A DNA stretch of 10,801 nucleotides from CAMBDR01 sp046597185 (GCA_046597185.1 JBKJLF010000025.1:1-10801); one strand, 5' to 3'; shown: positions 1-6,766, counted from the stretch's first letter. Notes: generated from the sequence alone by a model not told the origin. Numbers and translations are program-made.

Positions 1-2185
1 CACCGATGCGCTGGGCCAACAAACTCGCTTCACCTATACCGCAACGGGCGAACAAAGCAGCATCACCGAACCCGATGGCGAGCAAGAACAATTCACCTAT
101 GATGCGCTGGGTTTGCTACGCACGCACACCAACGCGCGCGGGCAAACCCGCACGTGGGCGCGTAACGCACGCGGGCAGGTTACGCACGAGGTAAATTTTG
201 CCCAGCGTAGCCAGCAATGCCGCTATGACGCGCATGGCCGCCTGCTGGAACTGCTCAACGGCAACGGCGCGGCGTACCGCTTTGAATATGATGCGGCAGA
301 CCGGGTGCAGCGGCAAACCAATGTGGATGACATTCAAACCGAATACGGTTTTGACCTGCGTGGCGAGTTGGCGCAAATTGTTGTTACCGGCACCAGCATC
401 ACAGGCCAGGTCGAACAACGCATCACCAAGCTTGAACACGACAACGCAGGCCGCCTGCTCGCACGCCACAACCAAAGCGCCAGCACTTTCTACCAATATG
501 ACCCGGTGGATCGGCTGCTATGCGCCACGCGCCAGCCCACACCTACGGGCGTAGCGCAAGGCATTGCACCGGACACGCTCAATTTTACCTATGACAAGGC
601 TGGCCAACTGATCAAAGAAGAAGGCGCGCATGGCACAATCAGTTATGAACTGGATGAACTGGGCAATGTAAGCCAAATGGCCCTGCCGCATGGCCAAAGC
701 ATGGGCTTTTTGCGCTACGGCAGCGGCCACACGCACCAAATTCGCTTGGGCGACAAGGTGATTTGCGATATCGAACGTGACGATTTACATCGCGAGATAA
801 TGCGCACCCAAGGCCGCCTGACCGCACGTTTCGGTTTTGACGCCAGAGGCCGCCGCACCTGGCAAAATGTCTGCCAAAATGGTCAAAACCAAACCCAACT
901 GGCGCGCAATTACAGCTACGGCCTGCAAAACGAATTGCGCAACAAGGGCGATCAGTTGCGCGGCACGACAGCCTACCAATACGACCCCGAAGGGCGGCTA
1001 CTGGAGGGCTCCACCGCAGACCAAAGGCACGAGCAATTCGGCTGGGACGATGCCGACAATCTGCAAACGCGTTATCAAGGCTACGTCAGCAACGGTGCGC
1101 TGAAAAATAACCGCCTCATGGTATGGCAAGACATCCGCTACAGTTACGATGCTTTTGGCAACGTACAAACCAAGCTCAAAGGCAACTGGCAAGAGCAGTA
1201 TTTTACCTATGATGCCGACAACCGTTTGCTGCAAATAATCGGCAACACGGAACATGGCCAATCCACCACCCGCTTCCATTACGATGCCTTGGGCCGGCGC
1301 ATTGCCAAGCAAGTGATCCAGCCCGGTAATTTACGGCCAGAAAGCATCGAAGCAACCCGCTTCATCTGGCAAGGCATGCGCATGGCGCAGGAAATTCAGG
1401 CTGATCAAATTAGCACCTATGTTTATGACCCTGACGCCGAATATTCACCTCTGGCGCGGCTGGATCACAAGCTGAATGCCGACGGCAGCATTAACGACGA
1501 CATCAGCCCCACGCTGTACTACTTCCACACCGACCAAATCGGCACGCCACTGGAAATGACGCAGGAAGATGGTTCGCTGGTGTGGGCAGGGGATTACAGC
1601 ACCTGGGGCAAAGTCAGTTGGCAACACCCGGAAGCGGCACCGCTGATGCAAAAGCGTATCAAGCAAAATTTACGCTATGCAGGGCAATATGCGGATGACA
1701 GCACCGGGTTGCATTACAATACGTTTCGGTTTTATGACCCGGATATTGGCAGGTTTATTTCGCAAGACCCGATTGGGTTGACGGGTGGGATGAATTTGTA
1801 TCAGTATGCGCCGAATCCGGTTTCATGGATTGATCCGTTGGGGTGGATTACTGTGTATCATTACACAGGCCAATCGGGTTATAACGCAATTTCATCTCAG
1901 AAACCGTTTGATTTTAGAGCATCTACGCCAGGAAAAGGGCACCCAACAGGGGTCTATGTGACGACAAAGTCACCAGAAGAATTAGCGAAAACACCGAATG
2001 GCTACAAGAAATTGGGCTTGACTGGCGAAAAGTCATCACATTTTTTTGAAATTAAGAATGTTGATCCGGCGAAACTGAAAAAAATTAAAGGTGATCGAAA
2101 TAAATTTGTAGCCTTTTTTCCAGAGGACACGAAAGTTCAACGAAGTGACGTGTCAAGACACGGAAAGACACCAGGGAGATGTTGA
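1..2185 (+). CDS. Rhs/YD-repeat polymorphic toxin, 3' part (5' end outside window)
   Basis: This is the C-terminal 727 residues of an Rhs protein; the frame is open from base 2, so the true start lies upstream and the ATG at 113 is internal. At least a dozen YD-type repeats are visible (for example YDAHGRLLELL, YDPEGRLLEG, YDADNRLLQI), which in this family build a beta-barrel shell around the toxin. The conserved core end follows: HTDQIGTP, then RYAGQYADDSTGLHYN, then DPIG and DPLG separated by exactly 18 residues, the known aspartyl self-cleavage motif. After DPLGW (ending at 1846) the sequence changes to a variable toxin domain. Rhs proteins are normally delivered by a type VI secretion system or a similar route and act on neighbouring cells; no VgrG or secretion gene is visible here. 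Family assignment is certain; delivery route is inferred. The partner immunity gene starts one base past the stop. Confidence 0.96.
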   Translation, partial: TDALGQQTRFTYTATGEQSSITEPDGEQEQFTYDALGLLRTHTNARGQTRTWARNARGQVTHEVNFAQRSQQCRYDAHGRLLELLNGNGAAYRFEYDAADRVQRQTNVDDIQTEYGFDLRGELAQIVVTGTSITGQVEQRITKLEHDNAGRLLARHNQSASTFYQYDPVDRLLCATRQPTPTGVAQGIAPDTLNFTYDKAGQLIKEEGAHGTISYELDELGNVSQMALPHGQSMGFLRYGSGHTHQIRLGDKVICDIERDDLHREIMRTQGRLTARFGFDARGRRTWQNVCQNGQNQTQLARNYSYGLQNELRNKGDQLRGTTAYQYDPEGRLLEGSTADQRHEQFGWDDADNLQTRYQGYVSNGALKNNRLMVWQDIRYSYDAFGNVQTKLKGNWQEQYFTYDADNRLLQIIGNTEHGQSTTRFHYDALGRRIAKQVIQPGNLRPESIEATRFIWQGMRMAQEIQADQISTYVYDPDAEYSPLARLDHKLNADGSINDDISPTLYYFHTDQIGTPLEMTQEDGSLVWAGDYSTWGKVSWQHPEAAPLMQKRIKQNLRYAGQYADDSTGLHYNTFRFYDPDIGRFISQDPIGLTGGMNLYQYAPNPVSWIDPLGWITVYHYTGQSGYNAISSQKPFDFRASTPGKGHPTGVYVTTKSPEELAKTPNGYKKLGLTGEKSSHFFEIKNVDPAKLKKIKGDRNKFVAFFPEDTKVQRSDVSRHGKTPGRC
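1847..2182 (+). other. C-terminal toxin domain of the Rhs protein, HYD1-type ADP-ribosyltransferase-like
   Basis: This is the 112-residue domain released by cleavage at DPLG. It opens with VYHYTGQSGYNAI, has a central GVYVTTKSPEEL and later HFFEIKNVDPAKL. This order (a His-Tyr-Thr strand near the N-terminus, a G-V-Y strand, a late acidic beta strand) resembles the Tox-ART-HYD1 group of ADP-ribosyltransferase effectors, which would move ADP-ribose from NAD onto a target molecule. The His is encoded at 1859-1861. The end is basic (KKIKGDRNKF and RHGKTPGRC). GC falls to about 28-43 percent in 60-base lines, against about 57-67 percent in the core. The family call rests on memory of motif patterns, not a search; a different ART-like or unrelated nuclease fold cannot be excluded, and the target is unknown. 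Confidence 0.55.
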
Positions 2186-2186
2186 T
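2173..2186 (+). promoter_or_regulatory. ribosome binding site and toxin-immunity junction
   Basis: CCAGGGAGATGTTGATATG contains a purine-rich ribosome site (GGGAG), the toxin stop TGA at 2183-2185 and the immunity ATG at 2187-2189. The single-base gap implies coupled translation of toxin and inhibitor, and decides the start of the immunity gene. Confidence 0.7.
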
Positions 2187-2645
2187 ATGGATATAACAGG
2201 ATCGGATTACACTTATTTGGCAAATATCGCACCGGCGCAAGTGGAGCTTCTATTCTCAAAGAAGGTTACAGAGCTTTGGATAACGCCATTTATTGACGTA
2301 TTTGATAGGACAAGCGACCACCTGGAGCTTTTTTTCGGCAAAGATGTAGAAATGAGTCATTTTCAAGATGAAAATGGCTTTGTTTTGAATGAAGAGGGGC
2401 AGGGATGTTTTATGCTTTGTGCTAGACAATTTTCATTCCTTCAATGCGATGTAACAACATTTAATATCACTTCGCCCGATGACGTAAAGGGGATGGACCC
2501 GTATGATTCAAAATTGTTTCTGGCTGATATATGGGAATACACGCTGGTTTTGCCTACGCTCATAGAAGAAAGTCCATTTTCACAAAAGATTCATGATTAT
2601 TTAATGGGTGCGATTTCAGAAGCATACAAATTAGGCCAACCATAG
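2187..2645 (+). CDS. putative immunity protein to the Rhs C-terminal toxin
   Basis: This 152-residue protein starts MDITGSDYTYLANI. I chose the ATG at 2187 because GGGAG lies at 2174-2178, eight bases upstream, and the preceding toxin stop ends at 2185, so the two genes are translationally coupled. A longer reading from 2145 would overlap the toxin and has no comparable ribosome site. The protein is acidic, has no signal peptide or membrane segment, and has hydrophobic patches with Trp (ELWITPFIDVF, LADIWEYTLVLP), as expected of a soluble cytoplasmic protein that binds a basic toxin domain. I do not recognise its family. Role is inferred from position, size and charge: in Rhs loci the gene directly after the toxin almost always encodes the specific inhibitor. 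Its GC is as low as that of the toxin domain, so the two probably moved together. Confidence 0.72.
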   Translation: MDITGSDYTYLANIAPAQVELLFSKKVTELWITPFIDVFDRTSDHLELFFGKDVEMSHFQDENGFVLNEEGQGCFMLCARQFSFLQCDVTTFNITSPDDVKGMDPYDSKLFLADIWEYTLVLPTLIEESPFSQKIHDYLMGAISEAYKLGQP

Positions 2646-2765
2646 ACTAATCTCCCCCTCAGCCAACCCACTTCGCAATTAGTTGAAAGCGACCAGGCGG
2701 CGCAGGCATTGTTGCACCAAGGTGCTGCGCTGGCACCCGCCATTAATGCGTTGGCGATTGAATGA
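2646..2765 (+). pseudogene. possible 3' remnant of a displaced gene
   Basis: Directly after the immunity stop, and in the same frame, there are 39 sense codons and then TGA at 2763-2765. The translation includes QLVESDQAAQALLHQG followed by AALAPAINALAIE. It has no start codon, returns to the higher GC and GC-ending codons of the core genome, and reads like the end of an alanine-rich helical protein. It may be the tail left when the toxin-immunity cassette replaced an older gene or gene end. I cannot identify the parent gene, and 39 codons could be open by chance, so this is a weak call. Confidence 0.3.
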
Positions 2766-2838
2766 CCCGCTTACTCGTTATCCGCCAAATGCCTTGGCAA
2801 AGTCTTGCCACACCGTTTGATACGGCCACTTGGGTTTC

Positions 2839-2868
2839 TTCGTGTTTGCTAACCTGTTGCGGTAGAAT
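2839..2868 (+). promoter_or_regulatory. candidate promoter for the Xre regulator gene
   Basis: A TAGAAT -10 box (2863-2868) stands 18 bases after a weak -35 candidate TTCGTG (2839-2844). The start codon follows 31 bases later. The -35 match is poor, so only the -10 deserves moderate trust. The segment 2766-2899 otherwise shows no gene. Confidence 0.3.
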
Positions 2869-2899
2869 GGCCGTTTCATTCACTCTTTGGTAAAACAAC

Positions 2900-3367
2900 A
2901 TGACTTCATTTGCAGATCGTTTAAAAATTGAACGCAAACGCCTGAATAAAACGCAAGCAGAATTGAGTGAGCTGGCTGGCGTTACCAAAAACGCGCAGAT
3001 CTATTACGAAGAGGGTACAACCGAGCCAAGTTCTGGTTACTTGTTGAAGCTGGTTGATGTCGGGGTAGATATGAACTACCTGTTTCATGGCGAATACAGG
3101 TTGCCTGCCGAATCAGAACCGTTGCGTGAATTGCTGCATGTCTTGAACCAGTTGACGCCGCCACAGCAGGCGCTTGGGTTCGCGATGCTTAATATGCTTC
3201 AGCATACCGGCAAGCAAGTGGACGAGTTGAAGCAAGCGGATGTGATGTGGCGCGCTTCACGGGTATTTACGCATTTTATTCAAATGGGGTCGCGGGGCAG
3301 GGCCGTGGTGGAATGTTCTGTCGATGGTTTAAAAGATGATCGGGACGAGGAAGTAGTGAATAAATAA
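2900..3367 (+). CDS. Xre/Cro-type helix-turn-helix transcriptional regulator
   Basis: This is a 155-residue cytoplasmic DNA-binding protein. Residues about 5-60 form a lambda-repressor-like helix-turn-helix: RLKIERKRLNKTQAELSELAG is helix 1 to 2, and VTKNAQIYYEEGTTEPSSGY covers the recognition helix and following turn, with the usual pattern ending YLLKLVDVGVDMNYLFHGE. The remaining 95 residues (PLRELLHVLNQLTPPQQALGFAMLN onward) are helical and of unknown role, possibly dimerisation. No protease (LexA-type) or HipB partner domain is seen. The ATG at 2900 is preceded by only a weak ribosome site. Regulators of this size are common in prophages and on mobile islands; here it stands alone between a toxin module and modA, so its target is unknown. 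Family is clear, function is not. Confidence 0.88.
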   Translation: MTSFADRLKIERKRLNKTQAELSELAGVTKNAQIYYEEGTTEPSSGYLLKLVDVGVDMNYLFHGEYRLPAESEPLRELLHVLNQLTPPQQALGFAMLNMLQHTGKQVDELKQADVMWRASRVFTHFIQMGSRGRAVVECSVDGLKDDRDEEVVNK

Positions 3368-3368
3368 T

Positions 3369-3397
3369 TGCAGTAGCGAAAGAAACTGCATCGCAGT
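3369..3397 (+). other. overlapping hairpins between the Xre gene and modA
   Basis: TGCAGT (3369-3374) can pair with ACTGCA (3385-3390), and ACTGC (3385-3389) can instead pair with GCAGT (3393-3397) across a 3-base loop. The two structures exclude each other. There is no T-run after either, so this is not a convincing terminator. It lies 37 bases ahead of modA. Confidence 0.25.
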
Positions 3398-3433
3398 AAA
3401 AACGCCTGCTTATTTCAATCACGAAGGAATCAA

Positions 3434-4192
3434 ATGATGTTGCGTATGTTAATTGCCATTGTTTTGGGAATGGTTGTTCTGGCCAATGCTCAGCCAGCCC
3501 AAGCGGCGCAAGTACAAGTGGCAGTGGCGGCCAATTTTGCTGCACCCATGCAATTGATTGCCGCCGAATTTGAAAAAGACACGGGCCACCATGCCTTGTT
3601 GGCTGTCGGGGCCAGCGGGAAATTTTATGCCCAAATCAAAAATGGTGCACCGTTTGAGGTGCTTTTGTCGGCGGACACAGCGATTCCGGCCCGGCTGGAG
3701 GCGGAAGGGGCCGCCGTGGCAGGAACCCGTTTCACTTATGCAACAGGCAAACTGGTGTTATGGAGCAGCCAGCCGGGCCTCGTGGATGAGGCTGGTCGGG
3801 TGTTGGAAATCGGCAAATTTACGCATCTGGCGATCGCCAACCCCAAAACCGCGCCCTATGGCGCGCCGGCCATGGAGGTATTGCGCGCGCGTGGGCAGAG
3901 CCAAGCCTGGGCTGGCAAAATCGTACAGGCTGAGAATGTGGCGCAAGCCTGGCAATTTGTTGCAACCGGCAATGCCCAACTCGGCTTTGTGGCGCTTTCT
4001 TACCTAATCAAGGATGGCAAGCAGGTGCCGGGGTCGGCCTGGATCGTGCCAGCGTCGCTTTACCATCCGCTCAAGCAAGATGCGGTATTGCTCAAGCCCG
4101 GTAAAAATAACCCGGCGGCGAGCGCTTTGCTGCGGTATTTGCAATCAGAAAAAATAAAAACGCTGATACGCAGCAACGGCTATGAATTATAA
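3434..4192 (+). CDS. modA: periplasmic molybdate-binding protein ModA
   Basis: ModA is the 252-residue substrate-binding component of the molybdate ABC importer; it captures molybdate (or tungstate) in the periplasm for ModBC. A signal peptide covers residues 1-24 (MMLRMLIAIVLGMVVLANAQ, then PAQA) with likely cleavage before AQVQVAVAANF. Family features are AANFAAPM (Asn34 near the oxyanion), VGASGKFYAQI (Ser61), NGAPFEVLLSADTAIP, and the C-terminal ending IRSNGYEL. Length is normal. GAAGGA at 3423-3428 is five bases before the ATG at 3434 and eight before the in-frame ATG at 3437, so either could be used. No modB, modC or modE follows: the next gene is an unrelated small one. It may supply a transporter encoded elsewhere, or be an orphan copy. 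Assignment to the ModA family is firm; the preferred ligand is inferred. Confidence 0.93.
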   Translation: MMLRMLIAIVLGMVVLANAQPAQAAQVQVAVAANFAAPMQLIAAEFEKDTGHHALLAVGASGKFYAQIKNGAPFEVLLSADTAIPARLEAEGAAVAGTRFTYATGKLVLWSSQPGLVDEAGRVLEIGKFTHLAIANPKTAPYGAPAMEVLRARGQSQAWAGKIVQAENVAQAWQFVATGNAQLGFVALSYLIKDGKQVPGSAWIVPASLYHPLKQDAVLLKPGKNNPAASALLRYLQSEKIKTLIRSNGYEL

Positions 4193-4289
4193 ACATACTA
4201 TAAACGGGTAATCTCCGTGCAATCATGTATAATCACCGTGACCAAATGCACTTTTTGTCATCGGATGTTATTGCCTGTCATCGACTGTG

Positions 4290-4319
4290 TTGGCTTTGAC
4301 CGGGCAACCTTCTTATAGT
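4290..4319 (+). promoter_or_regulatory. candidate promoter for the 63-residue gene
   Basis: TTGGCT (4290-4295) and TATAGT (4314-4319) are spaced by 18 bases and would give a leader of about 95 bases to the ATG at 4420. A perfect TATAAT at 4228-4233 in the same gap lacks a recognisable -35 and is a second possibility. The gap 4193-4419 shows no gene. Confidence 0.35.
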
Positions 4320-4406
4320 CGAACCATTGGCATTGGTTGGCTATTTCCTCGCATTTGAATTTCTGTATTGTGTTTGCTGCGTTTGCTGTTTTAGTGCTGA
4401 TTTGAC

Positions 4407-4413
4407 AGGAGGG
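4407..4413 (+). promoter_or_regulatory. strong ribosome binding site AGGAGGG
   Basis: This near-consensus Shine-Dalgarno sequence six bases before the ATG at 4420 supports translation of the small unrecognised gene. Confidence 0.65.
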
Positions 4414-4419
4414 TAAATC

Positions 4420-4611
4420 ATGTTGCAAGATCAAGATCCGATTAGTCCGCCCAATGGCAGCGGCCACGTTATCGCTTGGGATGGTATCGTTGAACCCATG
4501 TTAGCCTCTACCACAACGGGCCACGATGCGCCAGAAAACACCAGTTCGGAAAAGAATAACCTGATGCAAGCCATTAGCTTGTATTTATCACAGCATCTTC
4601 ATCGCGATTAA
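4420..4611 (+). CDS. small hypothetical protein, 63 residues
   Basis: This short protein (MLQDQDPISPPNGSGHVIAW at the N-terminus, ISLYLSQHLHRD at the C-terminus) is preceded by AGGAGGG at 4407-4413, six bases before the ATG. That is close to a perfect anti-16S match and the best reason to believe it is translated. The N-terminal 50 residues look disordered and polar; only the last 15 could form an amphipathic helix. There is no signal peptide, membrane segment or cysteine motif. I do not recognise the family. It lies between modA and the tRNA gene on the plus strand, 227 bases after modA, so it is probably transcribed separately. It could also be a short degenerate remnant of a longer gene. 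Confidence 0.5.
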   Translation: MLQDQDPISPPNGSGHVIAWDGIVEPMLASTTTGHDAPENTSSEKNNLMQAISLYLSQHLHRD

Positions 4612-4653
4612 TAATTTCTTATAATTACTGGTAAAACAGGCTGCGCGTCTGTT

Positions 4654-4728
4654 TGGTCTCCCCGACAAGAATCGAACTTGTATCCCACGCTTAGGAGGCA
4701 TGTGCACTATCCATTGTGCTACGGGGAG
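4654..4728 (-). tRNA. tRNA-Arg (anticodon CCT)
   Basis: Read on the minus strand, the 75 bases fold into a full cloverleaf: acceptor CTCCCCG with CGGGGAG (7 bp), D-stem GCAC with GTGC and an 8-base loop holding the GG pair, anticodon stem CATGC with GCGTG, loop CTCCTAA giving anticodon CCT (reads AGG, arginine), a 4-base variable loop, and T-arm ACAAG-TTCGATT-CTTGT. Discriminator base A and an encoded CCA end (4654-4656) follow. Adenosine in the D-loop after GG fits an arginine tRNA. It decodes the rare AGG codon. No other tRNA or integrase gene is next to it. Confidence 0.95.
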
Positions 4729-4742
4729 CCTTCCGGCTGCAC

Positions 4743-4748
4743 ATTATA
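4743..4748 (-). promoter_or_regulatory. -10 box of the tRNA-Arg promoter
   Basis: On the minus strand a perfect TATAAT lies 14 bases before the mature tRNA 5' end, placing transcription start about eight bases upstream of it. No good -35 is seen at 16-18 bases. Confidence 0.5.
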
Positions 4749-4771
4749 GCTGAGATTGGCGATAATACTTG

Positions 4772-4800
4772 TTAGCGAATCGGCGATCTATCGGTACAAT
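4772..4800 (+). promoter_or_regulatory. candidate uup promoter
   Basis: TTAGCG (4772-4777) and TACAAT (4795-4800) are separated by 17 bases, giving a leader of about 50 bases to the uup ATG. The inverted repeat GTTAGC (4771-4776) with GCTAAC (4801-4806) brackets both boxes and may be chance or an operator. Confidence 0.4.
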
Positions 4801-4858
4801 GCTAACTTTATTTCATTTATGGACGCGCTGCGTTTAAAGGCGGCGACAATCTCAGATT

Positions 4859-6766
4859 ATGGCAGTGATTTCTCTTTCTTCGGCGCAATTGGCGTTCGGA
4901 CATGTCGCGTTACTCGATCACGCGGAATTTTCTTTCGAAACCGGCGAGCGGGTTGGCTTGATTGGGCGTAATGGCACAGGCAAATCATCGCTGCTGAAAA
5001 TTATCTCCGGCAAGATGAAGCTCGACGATGGCTTGCTGGTCATGCAATCGGGCTTGAAAATTGCCTATGTGGAGCAAGAACCCAGTTTTGACCCGGATAT
5101 GACGGTGTTTGATGCGGTTGCCTCGGGTCTGGGTGATTTGCCTGGCTTGGCGGCGCAATACGAAGCGCTCTCCGGGCAGTTTGGCGGCGATGACGATGCT
5201 GCCTTGCTAGAACAGATGCACGAAATTCAAGTGCGGCTTGACGCCGCCGACGCCTGGCAATTGACGCATAAAGTTGAAAACACCCTGAACCGCCTGAATT
5301 TGCGCGGTACTTCGCTGATGGGGAGTTTGTCCGGCGGGATGAAAAAACGGGTCGCGCTGGCCTGCGCTCTGGTGAGTGCGCCCGATGTGCTATTGCTGGA
5401 TGAGCCGACCAATCATTTGGACTTTAGCTCGATAATTTGGTTGGAAGAATTGATGCGCGAATATCGCGGCAGTGTCTTGTTTATTACCCATGATCGCCGC
5501 TTTTTGGATCAGGTGGCCACCCGCATCATTGAACTGGATCGTGGTCGTTTGTTGTCCTTCCCTGGTAATTTCACCACCTATCAGGCGCGCAAACAGGAAT
5601 TGCTGGAAAACGAAGCGGTGGAAAATGCCAAATTTGATAAATTTCTGGCGCAAGAAGAAGTCTGCATCCGCAAAGGCGTGCAAGCGCGCCGCACCCGCGA
5701 CGAAGGCCGGGTACGGCGTTTGGAAGCGCTGCGTGATCGGCGTGCCGAGCGGCGTGATCGTCAGGGTCGGGTTAATCTGGAGCTGGCAGCGGGCGAGCGT
5801 TCCGGTAAAATCGTGGCCGAGTTGGAAAATGTCTGCAAACGCTATGGCGATAAAGTGGTGGTCAAAGACTTTAGCGATATCATCATCCGGGGCGATAAAG
5901 TTGGTTTGATCGGTGCCAACGGGGCCGGTAAAACCACCTTGCTGAAATTAATTTTGGGCGAACACGAAGCCGACAGCGGCAGCATCAAGCTGGGCACCAA
6001 ATTGCAAGTGGCGTATTTTGATCAAATGCGCGAGCAATTGAACGAAGAAGCCAGTTTGCTCGATACCATTGCGCCGGGGAGTGATTGGGTTGAAATCAAC
6101 GGCCAGCGCAAACATGTGATGACGTATTTGGGCGACTTTTTGTTCGCGCCCGAGCGCGCGCGTTCGCCCGTGAAGTCACTTTCGGGCGGCGAGCGCAATC
6201 GCTTGCTGCTGGCGCGCCTGTTCGCCAAACCGGCCAATGTGCTGGTGCTGGATGAACCGACCAATGATTTGGACATCGATACGCTGGAATTGCTGGAAGA
6301 GTTGCTGGAAGAATATGAAGGTACGGTGTTTTTGGTCAGTCATGACCGTATCTTCCTCGATAACGTGGTCACGCAAGTGATTGTGGCGGAAGGTGATGGC
6401 GTGTGGCGTGAATACGTCGGCGGCTATAGCGACTGGGAGCGTACCCGTGCCAGCGTAGCCAAGCCGGGTAAGGAGGCGCTACCAGTGAAGGCTGTGGTCG
6501 TGCCTACGCCTGTACTCGTGCCTGCGGCTGCAGCCCCCGCCAAGCGTAAGCTCAGCAATAAAGAACAGCGCGAATTGGATGAATTACCCAAGCTGATCGC
6601 CAAGTTGGAAGATGAGCAATCGGCGATTGCCGCGATTCTGGCCGACCCGAATATTTACAAAGAAAAGGTGGCAGAAGTGAAGCGGCTGAACCAGCGCAAC
6701 AGCGAAATCGATCAATTATTGATGGAGGCACTGGAGCGTTGGGAAACGATTGAGGCGCGTGGGTAA
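4859..6766 (+). CDS. uup: ABC-F family ATPase Uup
   Basis: This is a 635-residue cytoplasmic protein, the same length as E. coli Uup. It carries two ATP-binding domains and no membrane segments: Walker A GRNGTGKS (36-43), signature SLSGGMKKR (156-164) and Walker B VLLLDEPTNHLD (177-188) in the first; GANGAGKT (352-359), LSGGERNR (441-448) and VLVLDEPTNDLD (461-472) in the second. The basic linker between them (about 245-310, QARRTRDEGRVRRLEALRDR) is the ABC-F hallmark. A Pro/Ala/Val-rich hinge (540-562) leads to a C-terminal coiled coil (565-632), the part that distinguishes Uup and binds DNA. Family members act on the ribosome; Uup loss in E. coli raises precise transposon excision. The start at 4859 matches the family N-terminus but has no clear ribosome site. 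It converges on murJ with a 28-base gap. Confidence 0.95.
   Translation: MAVISLSSAQLAFGHVALLDHAEFSFETGERVGLIGRNGTGKSSLLKIISGKMKLDDGLLVMQSGLKIAYVEQEPSFDPDMTVFDAVASGLGDLPGLAAQYEALSGQFGGDDDAALLEQMHEIQVRLDAADAWQLTHKVENTLNRLNLRGTSLMGSLSGGMKKRVALACALVSAPDVLLLDEPTNHLDFSSIIWLEELMREYRGSVLFITHDRRFLDQVATRIIELDRGRLLSFPGNFTTYQARKQELLENEAVENAKFDKFLAQEEVCIRKGVQARRTRDEGRVRRLEALRDRRAERRDRQGRVNLELAAGERSGKIVAELENVCKRYGDKVVVKDFSDIIIRGDKVGLIGANGAGKTTLLKLILGEHEADSGSIKLGTKLQVAYFDQMREQLNEEASLLDTIAPGSDWVEINGQRKHVMTYLGDFLFAPERARSPVKSLSGGERNRLLLARLFAKPANVLVLDEPTNDLDIDTLELLEELLEEYEGTVFLVSHDRIFLDNVVTQVIVAEGDGVWREYVGGYSDWERTRASVAKPGKEALPVKAVVVPTPVLVPAAAAPAKRKLSNKEQRELDELPKLIAKLEDEQSAIAAILADPNIYKEKVAEVKRLNQRNSEIDQLLMEALERWETIEARG

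Noticed and set aside
1..2185. Repeated YD motifs as a DNA repeat or CRISPR array
   Set aside because: The repeats are degenerate at DNA level and correspond to protein YD repeats; no direct repeats with unique spacers exist.
2743..2988. Minus-strand frame of 81 codons opposite the Xre gene start
   Set aside because: It overlaps a clear helix-turn-helix gene and shows no protein-like pattern or ribosome site.
4258..4467. Minus-strand frame of 69 codons between modA and the small gene
   Set aside because: No ribosome site or recognisable domain; it overlaps the plus-strand gene that has a near-perfect ribosome site.
4654..4728. tRNA-Arg as an integration site for a genomic island
   Set aside because: No integrase gene and no repeated copy of the tRNA 3' end was seen in the window, although the accessory-looking DNA does lie on its 3' side.
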